This document shows, piece after piece, positions 61,573 through 64,000 of a stretch of 64,000 bases of DNA (positions within the stretch are counted from its first letter, which is position 1; every line of letters begins with the position of its first letter). Made by a program: the position numbers and the translations under genes. Source of the stretch: Algoriphagus sanaruensis (GTDB taxonomy: Bacteria > Bacteroidota > Bacteroidia > Cytophagales > Cyclobacteriaceae); the NCBI RefSeq assembly GCF_001593605.1, contig NZ_CP012836.1, positions 2,918,501 to 2,982,500 on the forward strand, read 5' to 3'. The notes beneath the pieces were generated by a model that had not been told where the DNA came from, made no database searches, and saw only the letters and a list, made by a program, of their open reading frames with translations.

Positions 61573-61959
61573 ATGAACGCGCTAAGAAACAAAGTTCAAC
61601 TCATCGGTCGCCTAGGTGCCAAAGTCGAAATCAAAAACCTAGAAAATGGTAAAATCGTGGGAAATGTAAACATTGCCACAGACGAGGTGTACCGTAATGC
61701 AAAAGGTGAAAAAATCACCGAGACTACCTGGACGCATCTCGTCATCTGGGGCAAGAATGCGGAGATCTTGGAAAAATACACCGACAAAGGCTCCGAAATC
61801 GCCATCGAGGGTAAGCTATCCAATCGCTCCTACACCGACAAAAACGGGGAGAAGAAATACATCACCGAAGTAGTTGTCAATGAAATCCTGCTCTTGGGAG
61901 GCGGACCTAAAGCTGAAAAAGCCCAGTTCGAAAAAGCAGAAGCAGACCTTCCGTTTTAA
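61573..61959 (+). CDS. ssb: Single-stranded DNA-binding protein (short form)
   Basis: The 128-residue protein is an OB-fold SSB: MNALRNKVQLIGRLGAKVEIK, GEKITETTWTHLVIWGKNAEI and GSEIAIEGKLSNRSYTDKNGEKKYITEVVVNE. The C-terminal linker is very short, but the tip EADLPF is retained for partner binding. It binds ssDNA in replication and repair. The short linker suggests a secondary SSB paralogue rather than the main one. It is monocistronic with its own terminator. Confidence 0.93.
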   Translation: MNALRNKVQLIGRLGAKVEIKNLENGKIVGNVNIATDEVYRNAKGEKITETTWTHLVIWGKNAEILEKYTDKGSEIAIEGKLSNRSYTDKNGEKKYITEVVVNEILLLGGGPKAEKAQFEKAEADLPF

Positions 61960-61991
61960 ATTATAATCTTCACCAAGTAAACCTTGACAAT

Positions 61992-62020
61992 ATCCCTGCC
62001 TGATGGCAGGGATTTTTTTT
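61992..62020 (+). terminator. Terminator of ssb
   Basis: ATCCCTGCC (61992-62000) pairs with GGCAGGGAT (62004-62012) around TGAT, followed by eight T residues. Confidence 0.9.
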
Positions 62021-62168
62021 GCTCCAGCCCCATCTAAAATCAAGAAAATCAAACCCTTGATCAGAGACTTTTTTTCGGAATCTTAAACTTTTGGCTATTT
62101 TGACCACCAAGAAGAGGAATGATTCACCCCTATTACTCCCTGCTTCACCTCCCTTTAAACCCAAAATC

Positions 62169-63533
62169 ATGAAGAAAAGAACCTTTCTAAAAACCTCAGC
62201 CTTAGCCCTTGGCGGGACAATCTTGTCCCCATACTTGGGTTGCTCTCCCCGCAAACCTGAAGAAAGTCTCACCCCGGAAACCCTAAAAAACTGGGCTGAA
62301 AACTTCGAGTTCAGTACCCAATCGGTGTATTACCCCAGCACGGTGGAAGAAGTACAGACCTTGGTGAAAGAATTGGATTCCTTGCGGGTCCTCGGCTCTC
62401 GCCACTCGTTTAATCGAATTGCAGATAGCGCCGATCACTTGATTTCTTTTGATCAGATGAATCGAATCATCGGGCTTGATCGCGAAAAAATGCAGGTGAC
62501 CGTTGAAGGGGGGATCAAATATGGAACCCTGTCCAAGTATCTGCATGAGCAGGGTTTCGCCCTTCACAACTTGGCCTCCTTACCGCATATTTCAGTAGCG
62601 GGAACCATTGCAACAGCTACTCATGGCTCGGGAGTAGAAAATGGGAACTTATCCACCAGTGTCGCAGGGATCGAATTTGTCAATGCCCAAGGTGAGCTTA
62701 TTTCATGGACCAAGGAAGATCCAAACTTTCCCGCAGCCGTGGTGGGATTAGGAGCTTTTGGACCTGTGACCCAAGTGACTTTGGATATTGTTCCAACCTT
62801 TGAAGTTGCTCAGGTGGTCTATTTAGACCTCCCTTTCGAATCCTTGAAGGAAAATTTCACTGAAATCATGAGCGCAGGATACAGCGTCAGTTTGTTTATC
62901 GATTGGAAAAAAGACAGCGTCACGGAGGTTTGGGTTAAGAAAAAAATCGAGTCTGGCGCAACCCCTGAATTTCCGGAAGATTTTTACGGAGCAAAGTTAT
63001 CCACCGTCAAAATGCATCCTGTTCCTGATTTGGATCCTGAGAGCTGTTCCGAACAACTTGGAGTTCCGGGTCCTTGGTATGAGCGACTCCCGCATTTCAA
63101 AATGGAATTTCAGCCCAGTGCAGGAAAGGAACTGCAGTCCGAATACTTTGTGCCGATGGAGCAAGGACTAGAGGCCATCATGGCTGTAGCTGAAATGTCC
63201 GAGCAAATCCATCCCTATCTATTTATTTCTGAAATCCGAAGTATCAAGGCGGATTCTCTTTGGATGAGTACTTGCTTCGAGCGGGATTCGATCGCCATTC
63301 ATACCACTTGGAAACAGGAAATTCCAGTTGTAATGGATCTCCTACCCCAAATGGAAGCCAAACTGGATCCCTTTCAACCCAGACCCCATTGGGCAAAATT
63401 ATTTACCATCTCAAAGGAAAAATTGGCTGCGCGCTATCCAAAAATGGAGGATTTCAAACAGCTTTTGCTGCAGCATGATCCCCAAGGGAAATTCAGAAAT
63501 GGATTTATCAACCAACATCTTTTTGGAGCATAA
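62169..63533 (+). CDS. Exported FAD-binding alditol oxidase-like protein
   Basis: From the ATG at 62169 the product is 454 residues. It begins MKKRTFLKTSALALGG, a Tat-like signal with KR in place of RR, then a lipobox-like LGC (C25). The PCMH-type FAD domain follows (VYYPSTVEEVQTLV, then GSRHSFN with H79 at the place of the covalent flavin His of AldO, and THGSGVENG). The C-terminal ALO domain includes PRPHWAKL. Such enzymes oxidise alditols or aldonolactones with O2. An in-frame ATG at 62091 would add 26 unlikely residues. It may act on sugar alcohols in the periplasm. Confidence 0.87.
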   Translation: MKKRTFLKTSALALGGTILSPYLGCSPRKPEESLTPETLKNWAENFEFSTQSVYYPSTVEEVQTLVKELDSLRVLGSRHSFNRIADSADHLISFDQMNRIIGLDREKMQVTVEGGIKYGTLSKYLHEQGFALHNLASLPHISVAGTIATATHGSGVENGNLSTSVAGIEFVNAQGELISWTKEDPNFPAAVVGLGAFGPVTQVTLDIVPTFEVAQVVYLDLPFESLKENFTEIMSAGYSVSLFIDWKKDSVTEVWVKKKIESGATPEFPEDFYGAKLSTVKMHPVPDLDPESCSEQLGVPGPWYERLPHFKMEFQPSAGKELQSEYFVPMEQGLEAIMAVAEMSEQIHPYLFISEIRSIKADSLWMSTCFERDSIAIHTTWKQEIPVVMDLLPQMEAKLDPFQPRPHWAKLFTISKEKLAARYPKMEDFKQLLLQHDPQGKFRNGFINQHLFGA

Positions 63534-63607
63534 ACCATTCCCGGAGTGAGTCATTTACCTAACTGATAGAACTTGAGAAAACACCTTTCAGGATTTGAAA
63601 ACCTAAC

Positions 63608-63619
63608 AGGTATATACCT
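63608..63619. repeat. Perfect 12-base palindrome downstream of the alditol oxidase gene
   Basis: AGGTATATACCT is fully self-complementary in the spacer 63534-63709. Nearby TTTCAGG and AACCTAACAGG units look like a decayed intergenic repeat. Confidence 0.3.
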
Positions 63620-63633
63620 ATCGGAGAATTATA

Positions 63634-63663
63634 GAAAAAAGAAAAGGGAGGTTTAGCCTCCCT
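63634..63663 (-). terminator. Terminator of the ammonium transporter gene
   Basis: GGGAGG (63646-63651) pairs with CCTCCC (63657-63662). On the minus strand it is followed by a T-rich tract (63634-63645), just after the amt stop. Confidence 0.75.
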
Positions 63664-63709
63664 TCTCGTTTTATTTCATTTTCTAAATTTGATCCGATCT
63701 GGATTTGAA

Positions 63710-64000
63710 TCAGACTGATTCTCCATGCTGTGACATATCCAAGCCAATTTCTTCATATTCCGGTCTTACTCTCAGCGTCACAAATTTATTCAACAAGAAG
63801 AGGATCACGAAAGACATCACAAAAGAGAAAATTGCCACCCCAACCAAGACGACCATATGGGAGGCGAAAATTCCCCAACCCCCATAAAGGAGACTTGCTC
63901 CCGGTTTATTCGCAAAAATCGCGGTTAAAATCATTCCCATAATCCCTCCGATTCCGTGGCAAGCGAATACGTCCAAGGTATCATCAATCTTTCGAAGAAA
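63710..64000 (-). CDS. amt: Ammonium transporter (C-terminal part)
   Basis: The last 96 residues of an Amt/MEP channel are visible: FLRKIDDTLDVFACHGIGGIMGMILTAIFA with the conserved pore His (ACHGIGG), then a final TM helix (VGVAIFSFVMSFVILFLLNK) and a cytoplasmic tail ending GLDMSQHGESV. The tail's LRVRPEYEEIGLD motif is the site that interacts with GlnK in this family. The rest of the gene lies beyond base 64000. It conducts ammonium across the inner membrane. Confidence 0.95.
   Translation of the reverse strand, partial: FLRKIDDTLDVFACHGIGGIMGMILTAIFANKPGASLLYGGWGIFASHMVVLVGVAIFSFVMSFVILFLLNKFVTLRVRPEYEEIGLDMSQHGESV

Noticed and set aside
62091..62168. Upstream start for the alditol oxidase
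   Set aside because: The extra residues are polar and proline-rich and precede a good export signal beginning at 62169.

Overview
The window (64 kb, roughly 42% GC by eye) looks like a chromosome segment of an aerobic, heterotrophic member of the Bacteroidota, most likely order Cytophagales, close to Algoriphagus and other Cyclobacteriaceae. This is a judgement from protein style, not from a marker gene. Supporting signs are the DUF4412, DUF6624 and DUF6807 proteins, a sirtuin without its zinc ribbon, the DnaQ/GIY-YIG fusion, the fused acyl-CoA mutase, FucP with a non-phosphorylating fucose route, Tat-exported Gfo/Idh and TIM-barrel proteins, and TAnnTTTG promoter -7 boxes with little Shine-Dalgarno signal. 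No phage, plasmid, IS element, CRISPR array or rRNA operon was seen. One tRNA (Pro, anticodon TGG) is present.

Layout. 1-7.8 kb is housekeeping: the start of a LolC/E-type permease, a NamZ-like exo-muramidase, fmt, a DUF4412 protein, folA, an SDR, cinA and a 2-oxoacid dehydrogenase E2. 7.8-12.3 kb (minus) is a sensory operon: OsmC protein, a 79-residue unknown, a cache-type lipoprotein and a hybrid histidine kinase. 12.5-15.9 kb is the large fused mutase IcmF. 16-23.8 kb holds a sugar porter with a PfkB kinase, a SixA-like phosphatase, topA, a lipoprotein subtilase and a sirtuin. 23.9-29.9 kb is a five-gene operon: flavin monooxygenase, beta-lactamase-fold hydrolase, YfcC carrier, aldo/keto reductase and MFS transporter. 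30-39.3 kb holds a Tat-exported aminotransferase with a GNAT, the exonuclease/GIY-YIG fusion, a COG2509 flavoprotein, tRNA-Pro, an AI-2E transporter, an esterase and an acyltransferase.

39.4-47.8 kb has a cyclophilin and an oxidoreductase, then a signalling block of two PAS histidine kinases, a receiver-PAS protein with an ATPase-less DHp-like tail, and a lone receiver. 47.9-53.1 kb is an L-fucose catabolic cluster (two SDRs, FAH-family hydrolase, fuconolactonase, FucP, mutarotase). It lacks L-fuconate dehydratase in this window and is preceded by a LacI/CRE-like palindrome. An acetyl-esterase and a HAD phosphatase follow. 54.9-60.1 kb (minus) is an operon of exported proteins (FAD oxidoreductase lipoprotein, DUF6807, Tat Gfo/Idh, Tat TIM barrel) that resembles periplasmic sugar-oxidation systems. 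60.1-64 kb has a DUF6624 protein, a frameshifted small membrane-anchored protein gene, a short SSB, an exported alditol-oxidase-like flavoprotein and the end of an ammonium transporter.

No single element is clearly a new defence or mobile system. The best leads are the FMO-esterase-transporter operon, the split cache-lipoprotein/kinase pair, the exonuclease-nuclease fusion with a UvrC-like Fe-S cysteine pattern, the ATPase-less DHp signalling protein, and the periplasmic redox operon.
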